This document shows positions 1 to 11,363 of a stretch of DNA of 64,000 bases, piece by piece; within the stretch, counting starts at the first letter, position 1; each line of letters opens with the position of its first letter. Below the pieces are notes generated by a model that was given only the letters and a program-made list of their open reading frames with translations, was not told where the DNA came from and ran no database searches. The stretch covers positions 44,927,366-44,991,365 of the forward strand of contig NC_088777.1 in assembly GCF_954871325.1 (NCBI RefSeq), written 5' to 3'. This DNA comes from Gordionus sp. m RMFG-2023. Taxonomy: Eukaryota; Nematomorpha; Gordioida; Chordodea; Parachordodidae. Position numbers and translations under genes: made by a program.

Positions 1-624
1 TGAATATATATCTTAATATTGGCTGATAAAATATTATTTCTTTCCTGTAAGAAAAAAAAAGAATAATATCATAATTTAATTTTTTTTCTCAAAATTGTGC
101 ACAAATTAGAGTAGTTGTCAAATATGACTATATTTAAACTGGGGCTCAAAAATATAGGAAGTATTATTTTAAAAAAAATCATAATATATTAATTTTACCT
201 TTAAAAATTGTATAAACAAATAACATCGTTGAGTAATTCTGATATAAAAGAATATTTAAATAAATTGGCCCATAAAAAAATCATTTAGATAATTCAATGA
301 TTTATTTGTTACATTATTTAAATATCTTGATAATTTTTTTTTGAAAGAAAATTTATGGCATATTACATATTATTCAGTAAAGTTTTGGATATATAAAAAT
401 GAGTAGATAGCAGAATTATGGTTTCTAATATTCTTATTATTCCAGGTATTTCATTTTTTTTTCAATATTATGATAATGATATAAAATATTTGTAATACTA
501 AGACTTGAAATACTATTCCTAACTTTAATACGAAATAAAGGCTAAAGAAATATAGCTATTTTTCTATTTTAAAAAATTAGATGATAAAATAAACACTGAA
601 TTTGACAATTATATATGTCATATT

Positions 625-740
625 GAGACATGGATTATGAGGGATTCAGAGTTTTTTTAAATTTTAAATAATTTATCGAGTGCGACGTTTAAATAGAAAA
701 ATCTGATTTGATCGGAAATGTATTCCAGCGTGTAAAGTAC
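625..740. repeat. Diverged copy of an interspersed palindrome family (ACCGGAAAT-type)
   Basis: The stretch resembles 2150-2300, 39660-39800 and the arms of the palindrome at 12122-12411. All share an AAAATCTGATTT / CCGGAAATGTATTC-like core followed by a short AT-rich tail. No target-site duplication could be fixed. It is probably a decayed MITE arm. The rest of 1-1200 is AT-rich and shows no exon I can support. Confidence 0.5.
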
Positions 741-746
741 TTATTC

Positions 747-852
747 TGCATTCATAGTTAGCTCGAATTTGAGGGGAAGTTTACAAACAAAAAATATATA
801 TATATGATGTTTAGTATACTTCGCCGCGAATTTCACCCCCACTGTGAACGCA
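747..852. repeat. Small MITE, CTGCATTCATAGTTAG / CTGTGAACGCAG ends
   Basis: CTGCATTCATAGTTAGCTCG on the left is matched in inverted form by CCACTGTGAACGCAG on the right. Both arms also carry CGAATTT and a G/C run. Related ends occur at 1470-1530, 20520-20570 and in the clear PIF/Harbinger-like MITE at 21771-21941. TTA flanks are possible but not certain here. Confidence 0.5.
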
Positions 853-1204
853 GGGTTACACTTTGAATTTTAGACAATTTTACATTTAAAATTATAAAAT
901 TTGGAAATAAATAAATTTTATAAATCCTTTTTTTCTAAAACTAATAAATTTGATTTAGGAATCGGTGTATTTTTAAAAAAAATTTAGGGTTAAGAAAAAT
1001 TAAGAATTTTGATAATATATTTTATACTTCTAAATCATCATATGATTAAATATTGAATAAATTTAAGTAAATATCTTTTTCATATTCCTCTGATTCAACG
1101 ATTCAGGTTCCCGGAAATCATAAATAAGGGTGGGGAATGGGGGAGGGGGTATCTAATTCCCCCACTCCCCTAGTTTTAATTCACAAAGTTCCCAGTATTC
1201 CAGC

Positions 1205-1424
1205 TAGTGTTATTAAAAAAGCCCCGATTTGGGTCATTTTTTAAAAAAGACCCACGTAAGATAAGAGCCAAAATAAATTTTATGCATGGCAAATAGAGAT
1301 CTAAACATTTCTGAAATCTATGAAACAAAATCTGTAGAGCTTACATAATATTATTTTGGCTAAAATCATAATTGGGTCTTTTTTTAAAAATCGACCCAAA
1401 TACATGGTTTATTTAACTACCATA
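1205..1424. mobile_element. hAT-type palindromic MITE, TAGTGTTGTTAA family (diverged copy)
   Basis: The element starts TAGTGTTATTAAAAAAGCCC and ends with a diverged inverted copy. It is bracketed by ATTCCAGC (1197-1204) and ATTCTAGC (1425-1432), an 8-bp target-site duplication with one mismatch. The interior is a long inverted repeat (GGGTCATTTTTT against AAAAATCGACCC). It sits just upstream of the transporter exon, probably in its last intron. Confidence 0.7.
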
Positions 1425-1576
1425 ATTCTAGCTTCAGTTTTCTAACTTCCAAATCTCTCTACCTACACTGCATTCATAGTTAGTGCGAATTCTCCCTCGA
1501 ATTCGGGCTAATTACCTATGAGGGGGGTTACAATTAGATTGATTTATTTTAAATTAAATTATTTTTTTTTACGTAG

Positions 1577-1977
1577 GTAAATTGAGCGAATGGCATTTAT
1601 TATATTCCCTATTCACTATTTCGGGCTTCGTCTATCTATTCGCCGCATTTTTCTTTACAGATATACTAGGCCCTAAAATATTTGCCCCTTTCGGTTCCAA
1701 CAATAGAATAGTGTATGGGGTGAAGGAGCTTCGTCATAATTATCATATGCACACCATGGCATGGCACTATAATGGTAATAATAATAAATATCTCGGACAA
1801 ACTAAAATCGTCGGAAATCATGAAGGGGTCATATTAGAATCTACAAAGAATTTGAGAGAGGAAATGGAAAATAGTAAAGAGAAGAATGCAAAATTAAAAA
1901 CTAGGAAATTTAATGGTTATAAATTTTTCCACACTGATTATCATTATTCAATTGTAAATCCCCCCTCCCACCTATAA
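1577..1977 (+). CDS. SLC17-family transporter, last exon (partial)
   Basis: This looks like the final coding exon of a major-facilitator anion carrier of the SLC17 type (vesicular glutamate transporter, sialin or phosphate-carrier kin). The exon opens after a T-rich tract ending in AG at 1575-1576, and the frame reads KLSEWHLLYSLF and on to a stop at 1975-1977. The SEWxxxY motif followed by a hydrophobic segment of about 22 residues (VYLFAAFFF region) matches the last transmembrane helix of SLC17 proteins. A hydrophilic cytosolic tail of about 95 residues, rich in Asn, Lys and His, follows. That tail is not conserved and is longer than in most family members. Earlier exons would lie to the left, outside the window. 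The family call rests on one helix and its preceding motif, so another MFS carrier is possible. Confidence 0.5.
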
Positions 1978-2154
1978 ACTGTGATTTTTTTTATCCTCTT
2001 GATCTAGGCAATTCAAACAACTTTTTTTTAAAAAAAAATGCTTTAATCAATTATATCTATTTGTCATAGAGTGTCTTTTTAACAAATTTTAAAAACTTAA
2101 GATTATAAAGCTAGCGTTTTTTTTTAATTTTTAAAAGTTTTTACTTCACCGGAA

Positions 2155-2300
2155 TCATATATATATGTGTCATATTGGAATATGGAATCCGTGGGGATTC
2201 TGAATTTTTCAATTTTAAATCGAATACCGAGCGCGATTTTTAAATTTCAAAAATCTGATTTAACCGGAAATGAATTCCGGTACATATGGAGTCCAATACT
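2155..2300. repeat. Interspersed palindrome-family copy (ACCGGAAAT-type)
   Basis: ATCCGTGGGGATTC, ACCGAGCGCG and AACCGGAAATGAATTC recur in the same order at 625-740 and 39660-39800 with moderate divergence. This is a decayed member of the family whose full palindromic form is at 12122-12411. Confidence 0.5.
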
Positions 2301-2425
2301 CTGAATTTAAAGTAATTATGCCTTTAACTTTTACACTAAACTAATTTTCGCTTCGTTTTAAAAATATTTTTTTATATAAATTGATATTATAATACAAAAT
2401 TAAAAATTCATAGGGTAGTTTACTC

Positions 2426-2797
2426 TAGAGATCTGCAAAAGTAGGCCCGGCCTGTACCCGTCCCGGCCCGAACGGGCTTATGACCGGGCTGGGCCTAATA
2501 TTTTTTAAGAATATTCGAGCCGGGTCGGGTCTTAGAATTTTTTAAAATATATTCAATTTTATGTTGATTTTTTTTATTTAAAATAAAAATATGTGATTTT
2601 ATTTATAGAAAGTAGACGCCGATTAACATATATCTTGGGTAATTATAAAAATTAATTTCTATATTTAAATAAATTCGGGCCGGGCCGGTCCGGCAAAATT
2701 TTTTAAAAAAAATTTGTTCGGGTCGGGCTTGGCAAAATTTTATAAAAAAATTTCGAGTCGGGCCGGGCTTGAAAAATTAGGCGGATGCAGATCACTA
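2426..2797. mobile_element. hAT-type MITE with GC-rich arms (TAGAGATCTGC ends)
   Basis: It starts TAGAGATCTGCAAAAGTAGG and ends GGATGCAGATCACTA, which are imperfect inverted repeats. Flanks are GTTTACTC (2418-2425) and GTTTACTT (2798-2805), an 8-bp duplication with one mismatch. The arms are rich in GGGCCGGGC-type motifs and the centre is AT-rich. There is no coding capacity. Sister copies are at 16055-16387 and 63236-63476. Confidence 0.85.
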
Positions 2798-2829
2798 GTT
2801 TACTTTATGCCAATGATATATATATCCTA

Positions 2830-3055
2830 CTTACGATTCATTAATTAAAGTGCCCATATAGGAGTCAGCTGTTGCGCAATTTTGAGATTTGGACATCGAC
2901 TAATTGACTTTATTTCTCATTTATGAATGCACATAATGTCATTTAATCGACATAAAACGCAAAATGGCGCCGCTACAGCTGACTCCCATGTATCAACATT
3001 TTTAAAGGCATTTGATAAATGAATCATCAATCTAGTTAGTATATATACATCATTC
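2830..3055. mobile_element. Palindromic MITE (GGAGTCAGCTGT arms)
   Basis: GGAGTCAGCTGTTGCGCAAT on the left is mirrored by CGCTACAGCTGACTCC on the right. The outer parts (TTAATTAAAGTGCCCAT, GTATATATAC) also pair. A related copy lies at 11905-12105 in the 3' part of the acyl-CoA synthetase gene. It abuts the hAT-type MITE on its left. Confidence 0.6.
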
Positions 3056-3464
3056 AGCAACGTTTGCTGGATTACATTTCCGGTCAAATAGGACTTTCAA
3101 AAATCTAAAAGCTGCTCTTAACCTATGATAGAAAAATAGAAAAATTTAGAAATCCTCTTTGATTTCATATCCCAACACGACATCCCTGTTTTGTTTAAGG
3201 GTTGGCTCTGAATAACGATTAATCTTTATAGAATTGTTTATGATTTTATTTTTTATTGTTAAATCGTATAACAAAAATCGTTGTTTAGTATAACCTTAAA
3301 ATCATTTTGCAAACTATTTAAAAATAAAACCTCAGTTTAAACAAGGCTAAGTGCGTATTTTATTTATATCATAAAGCCAATGTAAACGCTCAACTTGTAA
3401 CAAGATTCTTCATTTGTTTTGAAAGTGTTTCTGACCATTCTTATGATACAAATGATGGTAGAAC

Positions 3465-3682
3465 TAGTGTTGTTAAACGGCTCGTTTTGGGCCGATTTTA
3501 AAAAACGGCTAACTTAATATTTTAGCCAGAAAAATATTGCCTAAGCCTCGAAATTTGGCTAATAGATGCCCAAACTTTTGTTCCTTCAATAAACAAAATC
3601 TTCAGGCCTGCGTAATACTATTCTGGATGAAATATTGAGTTAGCCATTTTTTAAAATCAGCTCAAAGCGAGCCGTAACACTA
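3465..3682. mobile_element. hAT-type palindromic MITE, TAGTGTTGTTAA family
   Basis: The element starts TAGTGTTGTTAAACGGCTCG and ends with its inverted copy, CGAGCCGTAACACTA. The whole unit folds back on itself around a TTTTGGCC / GCCTCGA core. The flanks GGTAGAAC and GGCATAAC agree at 6 of 8 positions, consistent with an aged 8-bp duplication. Confidence 0.8.
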
Positions 3683-3988
3683 GGCATAACCATCATTTAT
3701 CATAGTAAATTTAAGAGGATGAATACTACCTAAATTGGTTATGGCATTACACAAAATAGAGCATCTTGAGAGTAATAAAAAAAAAGAATAATTATATTTT
3801 TAAGACACTCCATAAAGTTGATATACAAATTTTAATCAAAATCTGTTTAATTAAATTATTAATAACACAAAATTGTCCCATGAAATTGGCAAGAGGGTGG
3901 TTCCACAACGTTATCCCTAATAACAAACGCGATAACTAAGATTGCCAACAAAAACAATGATTTAAAAAGGCCAGAAAAATTCACTCTC

Positions 3989-6900
3989 ATGGTCAATAGG
4001 CTTAATGGAAACCGTCGCTTAACTGAAGAAATGGATAATGAGAATATTCGAATGATTGAGGAAGACAATGCCGAGAAAAGGATTGAGGAAGATGAGGAAA
4101 ACGATTATGATATGGGGAAAAAAGGTTTTAATAAAGATGAATGTAACGGTTACCATATACATCTGCCTCGAAACTATAATAAATCTGTAGAAGACTTTAT
4201 AGAAACCAACTTTCAGAGCGGCAAAAACATCGGACTCACAAAGATGGGCGAAAATATTTTCAATTTTAGCGAAATCGTGTATCAGTTCCCCTTTTACACC
4301 TCCCTCATATCTCAGAAACGTAATGATATATCTTTGTCACACAAAGTCAGAAGGAAGTTTGAAATCAAAATTCGCTTAAATTTGTTTTCAAACAAGGACA
4401 CCAGTAAAGTAGACAGGATAAAAGTAAATGCCATTGATTCCGACGATCCCCTAAAGAAATACGATCTCATATTATTACAGCTAAAAAACGAGATTTCGGA
4501 TTTTAGTGATCAACGACTATCTTCAACAGCGAGTATTCCGAATAATATAAAGCGTTACTATCGAACTAGGAATAGGAGAAATCCTTGGCATTTATCATAT
4601 GATTGGATTTTAAGATCCGTACACTCTGGAAAACTTTACGAAATGAATAAAGAAACAGAATCTTTTATGGGAAAGATCTACAGAAGTATGACCCATTATT
4701 CTCTGGTAGATATAGATATTCCAAACAAAAAAATTACAAAAAAGAAGAATAGAAAGGTAAAAGAAGTCACTTTCAATAAAATGCGTGGCAGTACCACAAA
4801 ATTAGTATTAACATTGGAAAGAGATCAAAAGATTTTATTTAAGATTAAACGCCGATTGATGACGGATCTAATTAAGGGTAAATTTTGGCCAGCATTTGAT
4901 TCTCGTGAACGTTTTCAATGTGAAATAATGGCATTCCATCTTAGTAGGTATGAATTAAGTTATAAATATTAAATTATGCCAGGAGACTTAAATTTCAATC
5001 ATAGCTCTCCCACCCCTTCCCAGCTATCCCTTCAGCCCTCACTTTTTAAATTGGGTATTAAACTAGTATAATAGCTATAAGTTGTTAGAGTTTATATGGA
5101 AGTAATTTTAAAATATAATATAGATCAAATAACAAATTTTCAAAAGAAAAAAGTTATGGTCCCTCTTCCCTTTATCCCCATCTGCCTGTTAATTATTTTC
5201 TATTATGTATATTTTTAGTAAAAAATTAAATAACATTTAACTAGTTTTATATAGCTCATCCCCATGATTTAACATTTTAATAGGAGTGTCACCAACTAGG
5301 TGTTTTGGGTGTTAAAGCACCCACAAAATGATTATTGTTTAAAATTAGCACACAGTATTTTATAAATAGTATACCAATTTAAACAAAAACATCAATATTT
5401 TATTTAAACAGCTTTCTAAAGAAATATTAAGATTATTATAAATATATATTATTTTCCTCGTGGTGTTAAATTTTTTTTATTATTATAATTAGCTTCCTTT
5501 CCCTTAAACAGAAACAAAATGGATACTAGAATATATATTTAAAAAAAATGGTTATATAATCTATTTATTATTTTATTAGATAATCCTACACATCAAAATA
5601 AAATTAAAAATACATACATAGTACTTTGGGTTTTACATTATTTTGATTGGCGAATATATTTTTAATGAATGAACGAATAACTGGTAAAATTCTTAAACGC
5701 TGCCTTTTTAAAAAATCTTCGTTATTATAGCTAGAAATTCTTTAATAAATCTCAAAAAATAGATGCCTTTTTAAAAAAAATTAACATATTTTTTATTTAT
5801 CAAGATGATAAAAATAATAATTATGTAGTTAAACTGATGGAACCAAAAAGAGATAGAACAAATTAAAATTAATTTTTTTGGTTTTTTTGGCCCTAACTCG
5901 ATTTCAACTAAAAATGGACATAGAACCCTATAATAATCAAGCAGCGATATAATGGAAAAAAAATACTATTATGTTTTAATATATATTTTTATTTTAGAGT
6001 TTTGGATTTTCGCAAAACACCGATAACAGCTGGTAGACGGTTTCATTTATTTGATGATATCCTGCTTAATGATAAAAATAAAATTATAAGAGGTGTGGAT
6101 CATAACGGTTCTATCCCATATCTTTTTTTAAATAATAATTTATGTTTTATTTATAGAAAAACTCAACGGCAGCTATTGTTTCAAATTTTACAAAGGAGAG
6201 ACGAAAAATAATGTATTAGAGTCGAGTACAATTTGCACAGACCAGAGAGGCTTTATTGAAGGAGCTATGTTAATGTGGCTACCATTTCCGTTAGGAATAA
6301 TTAAAAATCCCTGGCATCCAAAATTTTGGAGTGAAGTTAAAGAAAATTGCGACGGACATCAATTGTATTTTTTTAAAAAAAATTATATATATTCATTGAA
6401 TATGGTTCAGATGGAGGAGATTTACAACAGTTAATCTATCTAAATTTATATTCGTATAAAAACAAGGGGAAGGGGGGGGGGGGGGCATAATTTTATTAAA
6501 TACCATTTTTGATATATCTTAACCCTAATTCCCATATCTCTCACATATTTCTAGCCTTTAAATCCTATTCCTTATTTTGGATTAGTGTCGCTAAATGGCT
6601 CGTTTTATGCCGATTTTTAGAAACGGCTAACTCAATATTTTATATAGGAAAGTTTTATGGAAGCGGTAACATTTTGTTCATAGATGACACATTTGGACAT
6701 CTATTAACGAAATCTAGAGCCTTAGATAAAAATTTTCTGGCTAAAATATTTAGTTAGCCTTTTTTTTAAAAATCGGCTCGAATCGAGCCGTTTAACATAC
6801 CTAGGATACTTGCTAAATTTTAAGTATGTCCCATCCAATTAAAAAATTCTCTCTAGGTGAACTATCTATTATCATATTCAATATGCTAATTCAATAAAAT

Positions 6901-9900
6901 ATTGCAGCCATTATATTCCTCGGGTCATATAGCTTTAAAATTAAAGTAACTCTAGCCTCTAAAACATTATAATATAATACAATTCTTAAAAGGTTTGTAA
7001 ACCAAATAATTTTGTTGGAATCTATAAAAAAAAAGCTATTAGAGCAATAATATGATTTGTTAAAAAATATTTCCAAATATGTTAAAAAACATTACAATAT
7101 AATTATTTTGCTTTCCTTAATTATTCTATAAACTTGTTGAGAAAAACATATCCTATTTTAAAAAACTTTAAAAACTTGAAATGTTGATAAATTATTTTTA
7201 AAAACTTCCGGTAATTTGTTACAATTTAAATTAAAACTTCTAATAATTCTTTTTAAAATTTGCTACAATTTTAATTTTAGACTTCTAACATTTTTTTTAA
7301 GGATTATAAAAACTATATTTCTAGTATTTTTTATATGTCAAATTTTACTATTGCCAGTATTTTGAATCTATCTCCGATTTCAGGTTCGTTAATATAATAT
7401 TCGATTATTTACTAACTTTATATATATAATTTTAGATACACCTAAGGAAATTTCATATTCTCTCGGGAGGTTATCTGAAATATCAAATAGATACCAAAGT
7501 TACTCACCTATCCTATCAAATTTCCTTAGATGTCTAATTGGCATCACAAACCGATGTTAATTTTGTAATATTCACTAGCTACCGAATTTTGATCCCATAT
7601 GTTTGCGAAAAAATAGTAATTGGGGCGATGTAAAAATGGAATTGGCTAAAAAATAACTAAGCAAACCAATTCAATTGCCCAAAAATTTTTCCATTGGTTC
7701 AGTTTATTGTTTCAAGCGGGAAACTTTCCCTGGATATTATGACGATTCTTTATCTGATTACATAATAAAACAAGAGGTCAGAAGAAAAGACAACATAAAA
7801 CTTCAATCGAATATAGCTGAATTGTTTGGTAATAATAACCGGTTATACCATTAAAAACATAATAGAACACCTACCACATCTAAGGGAGTGTGAGCTCGAT
7901 TATATCAAAATGTATTAAATCAATGGGTTGGAGCGGGTAAAGGGTTGGAAAGAATCAGATAGGAGAAACGCTCCAGATATAATTCAAATTCGAAATGTGA
8001 CAAGATGTAAAATATTTCTTTTGAAAATGTATTTTTTCTGGACGAGATGTTATTTCGCATTATGGGTGGGCACCCTTGGGAAAAAGGTCATCTGTTAAGT
8101 TAAAGGAAAAAAATATATCAGTCCTATGCACAATAAGAATAAGTGGATTGAAAAAATTCACAAATATAAATAAGGCCTTCACTGCCGTTAAATTCAAAAT
8201 ATACCTGGATGAATTATATACTATTTTACCATCGAATTCATTGTTAATATGGATAATGCTCCTATTCATCGAGTGAGGCTGATTAGTGAAAATTATCCAA
8301 ATATCATATTTTTATCACCCTATTAGACACAATTATGTCCGATAGAAATTTTTTCGAAATTCTTAAAAATCAATACCGATCAAATTATCCTTAATCAATA
8401 GTAGTTATTGCTATTGTTAAGCGTATTTTGAGCATTTATTTTACAATAATTTTTCAAATTTTTATTATAACACCCCAAAATTCATTGTAGATGGATGAAT
8501 TCCTGATTGAATTTATAATTGATTTGTATTGTATAATATATACATAGAATGAATAAATAACAAATGGTTTTTTTTAAATTTTGGAGTCTCGAATTGATCA
8601 TAAAAAAAATCTAAACAAATAAGAATGAACTGAAAACCTTAAATTCTAATTTTCATTCATGTTTAATAAGAAATTATTCTAATTTCATATCCTGTTTTCC
8701 AATCCTTAATAACTAAAAGTAAAATATTGGAGTTATACTTTAAATTTTTAAAAAATTTATAATGTATTTTTTAAAAAAAGTTATTGTAAAAATCTTAGAA
8801 ATTTTTTTTTAAAATTCTCATTTCTCCACTTAAACTTGTGTCCAAAATATTTTTAAAATAAAACTATATTCGAATTTATTCACATTTTGCAAATTTTTCA
8901 CAACCTTTAACATTAGTTTTCATTAAAGTTTTAAAACTTTTTTTATAAATAATTATATCAAAATGTTTCTTTCTAACAATAATTATGGAATTTAATCATA
9001 TAAGAATGTTTTTTTTCTTCACATTATGGAAATGTGTTACAACAAAATCATATTATTATTGTAGGTTTCGACTTCGAGTAAAGCATTTTTTTCTAATTTA
9101 TTTAAGAAATTAATCAAATATATTTTCAGGTAATATTTTTTAAAAAAATTTAATATAAAAGGGAATTTTCTTATATTTATATATTTTTAACTCTGGATCT
9201 ATAAATTTTCTAGTAAATATTTTATTTCCCCTCGCCATTTTCCTTCTTTGTATTTATCATTAACTAATTTGTAGGTCAATATCCAATCCTTTTCCGACCC
9301 TAAAATCACAATATTTCTAAAAAAATCTTAAATTTACTATTTTAAGTACCTTATATAAAGTAATCTTAAAAATAAACGATATTGTAAAACGATATATAAT
9401 AGAATCATAATTTATTGATATTGAATATCACTGATTAAATTTAAATTTTAGCATAAAAAAATATTTCCAAGCCCGACCCACCCGGAAATAAAAAATAATC
9501 ATAATTCATGACTCCTCCGTCAAGTCGGTGGGGTAGGTTAGGGTTTTTAGACCTCTAATTGTGAGCATTTCAATGATGTGACCATATTGATCACCAAACG
9601 ATCTAACACTCATAGATTTTTTAATTGTATAAATACAAGGATTTTTTTGTTTAAAAAAAGCTATATATTGATTATTGATAAAGGTACGATATATCGAACG
9701 AATATTGTTCAAAAAACTTAGAACTGATAATTGAACAAAATGAAGACGGGCTATACGAAAGAAGTCAAACAACGATTTTATTGGATATCATTGATATCGC
9801 TATTTATGACTTTCTATTGGATAACATCGATCGTAGCAGTTTCGAATATATGGAAACTCAGGAAACGCTTGACGACATTCCGTTTTCGTTAATCATGATA

Positions 9901-10751
9901 GATTCTGGAAATTGGTTGGTGTACTGTATTCAATTTCAAAAAATATATATGTTATATGAGTTATGCCATTGAATCTATTTTTTTTAGATCCATATTTTAA
10001 AAGATTTAAATCCTATCCGAATTCTAATTTTAGGAATAGATTCGAGGCAGATTCGGAAAAAAATAAAATTAGACTAAAAAGAGAAGTATATTGTTTTTTC
10101 TGTAAAAGGCGGAAAAATCATAAACACTATATAGGAAAAAAAAGATAGATTTCCTTTTTTAAGGGGCCTCTAAAATTTTATAAAACCTTGAAATCGCTGC
10201 CTCTGGAATTAAAAAAAAATCCAATTTTATCTATTATATAATTAATGGATCAAGTAAACTTTCTGAACCCTCCTACTCGATAAATTTAAAACACATTACT
10301 AAATTAAATACCATTATGATATACCTCATTTTTATATTTATTTTTTTTCAGTTTTCCAGATCCAAATGTAGATACTTTCACAACATTGGCCCCATTATAT
10401 CAATGCTGCAAGTATATAATCGTGTTATGTTATAGATAAGTTAATTTTTTTTATGAGACTTTTAAAATATGAAAATTATTTCTATATATTTTATATAATT
10501 ATTTCTATATATTTTATATATTTCAACCCTATTTTTCCACCAGGCTTCGCCGATCAACTTACGAAAGATTAAAACTCTTACAAAATGGTCAATTTGTGAG
10601 TGCATTCAACCTATCCTTAAGTGCGGATATGTTACATCCTTTCCTAATAGAACCTCATTGGATTGCTTTAAATAGGAGGTATAACGCGGTGATGTCTGTC
10701 ATTCAGGATTGGTGCTTTATTAAATTCGAAAAAGCTAACGTATTGTCTTGA
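3989..10751 (+). CDS. fam20b: Glycosaminoglycan xylosylkinase FAM20B-like, six exons found
   Basis: FAM20B is a Golgi-lumen atypical kinase that phosphorylates xylose in the proteoglycan linker region. Supported exons are 3989-4947, 5998-6092, 6157 to about 6366, 9722-9914, 10352-10411 and 10544-10751. Most junctions keep frame, for example AFHLSR to VLDFRKTP and YQCC to KLRRSTYERL. Visible motifs are the nucleotide-binding Lys in ILFKIK (about residue 284), Glu in QCEIMAFH (about 311), EGAMLMWLP, the catalytic-loop Asp in NIDRSSF, the metal-site MIDSGN and LAPLYQCC, which is identical to the FAM20B form. The first 190 residues are acidic and poorly conserved. No signal anchor is seen; the frame stays open back to 3884, so a 5' exon may be missing. 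The junction between exons 3 and 4 does not close in frame, so a small exon is unplaced. Introns carry a MITE (6593-6799) and a transposase relic (7690-8400). Confidence 0.85.
6472..6485. repeat. Poly(G) run of 14
   Basis: An uninterrupted run of 14 G on the + strand in a FAM20B intron. Similar runs are 10 G at 54288-54297 and 11 C at 49572-49582. They stand out in this AT-rich background. They are probably slippage products and may be sequencing-sensitive. Confidence 0.9.
6593..6799. mobile_element. hAT-type palindromic MITE, TAGTGTTGTTAA family, in FAM20B intron
   Basis: It starts TAGTGTCGCTAAATGGCTCG and ends CGAGCCGTTTAACATACCTA. The interior is the family's fold-back core (GGAAAGTTTTATGG ... 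ACATCTATTAACG). No convincing target-site duplication remains. It lies in the intron after FAM20B exon 3. Confidence 0.75.
7690..8400 (+). pseudogene. Tc1/mariner-like (DDE_3) transposase relic in FAM20B intron
   Basis: Separate short stretches read like a Tc1/IS630-type DNA transposase. FLDE is followed by GGHPWGK near 8040-8100, a KNISVLCTI-like strand near 8110-8140, NMDNAPIHR near 8247-8275 and LSPY ... LCPIEIFFEILK near 8305-8370. These match, in order, the first Asp, the second Asp and the PxxxPIE Glu regions of DDE_3 transposases. The pieces lie in different frames and at least one stop interrupts them, so this copy is dead. It is unrelated to the FAM20B product and is presumably spliced out. 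The terminal repeats were not identified. Confidence 0.6.
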
Positions 10752-10854
10752 GAAATGCACAAATTCAATAGAATTATAAAGCTTAAAGTGGGAACATCTC
10801 TTAAAAAAAATTAGTAATGTGTTTCAATACCCTTTTTATGATGAGACGCAAACA

Positions 10855-10860
10855 AATAAA
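10855..10860 (+). promoter_or_regulatory. Putative FAM20B polyadenylation signal AATAAA
   Basis: A canonical AATAAA lies about 104 nt after the FAM20B stop (10749-10751). This is a sensible place for a cleavage and polyadenylation signal before the convergent acyl-CoA synthetase gene, whose stop is at 11364. The gap between the two stops is about 610 bp of AT-rich sequence with nothing else recognisable. Confidence 0.5.
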
Positions 10861-11363
10861 AGAAATATGATTATTTTTCAGCTTTGAGATATATATAATT
10901 TTTAAGTATAAGTCATAATTAAATTACTACAATGTACACCAGAGAGGGAAAAAAACCTATATGAATAATATATACATTATCAATTTTATATATATATTAA
11001 TATTTTAAAAAAAAAAAAAATTACAAATAATTAATTGTATTGATTTGTACATTGTATATAATATCTAATATGTATAATAATTTAATTATGTTGGATTGGC
11101 AAGACATATAAAATGTCTAAAAGTAAATAATTCATAAACAATGGGGAGGGGGTCATTTGCACGATTTTTAATATATATATTTAGTCACCTAAAAATATAA
11201 GTGTGCTTTAAAATAAATATATATATATTACTACTACTAAAAATAATAAAATAATTTTATGATTTTTATAAATTGCAATATAATTATACTATGATTTTTT
11301 TTTAAAGTTTATATTTGCATTTGAAAATTTTTAAAAAAAGAGAAGATTAAAAATGATCTTTTT

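Noticed and set aside
3859-4068. Minus-strand 69-codon frame with a hydrophobic segment resembling a signal anchor
   Set aside because: It lies antisense to the start of FAM20B exon 1, whose coding potential is supported by downstream homology. Its hydrophobic look comes from the complementary codons.
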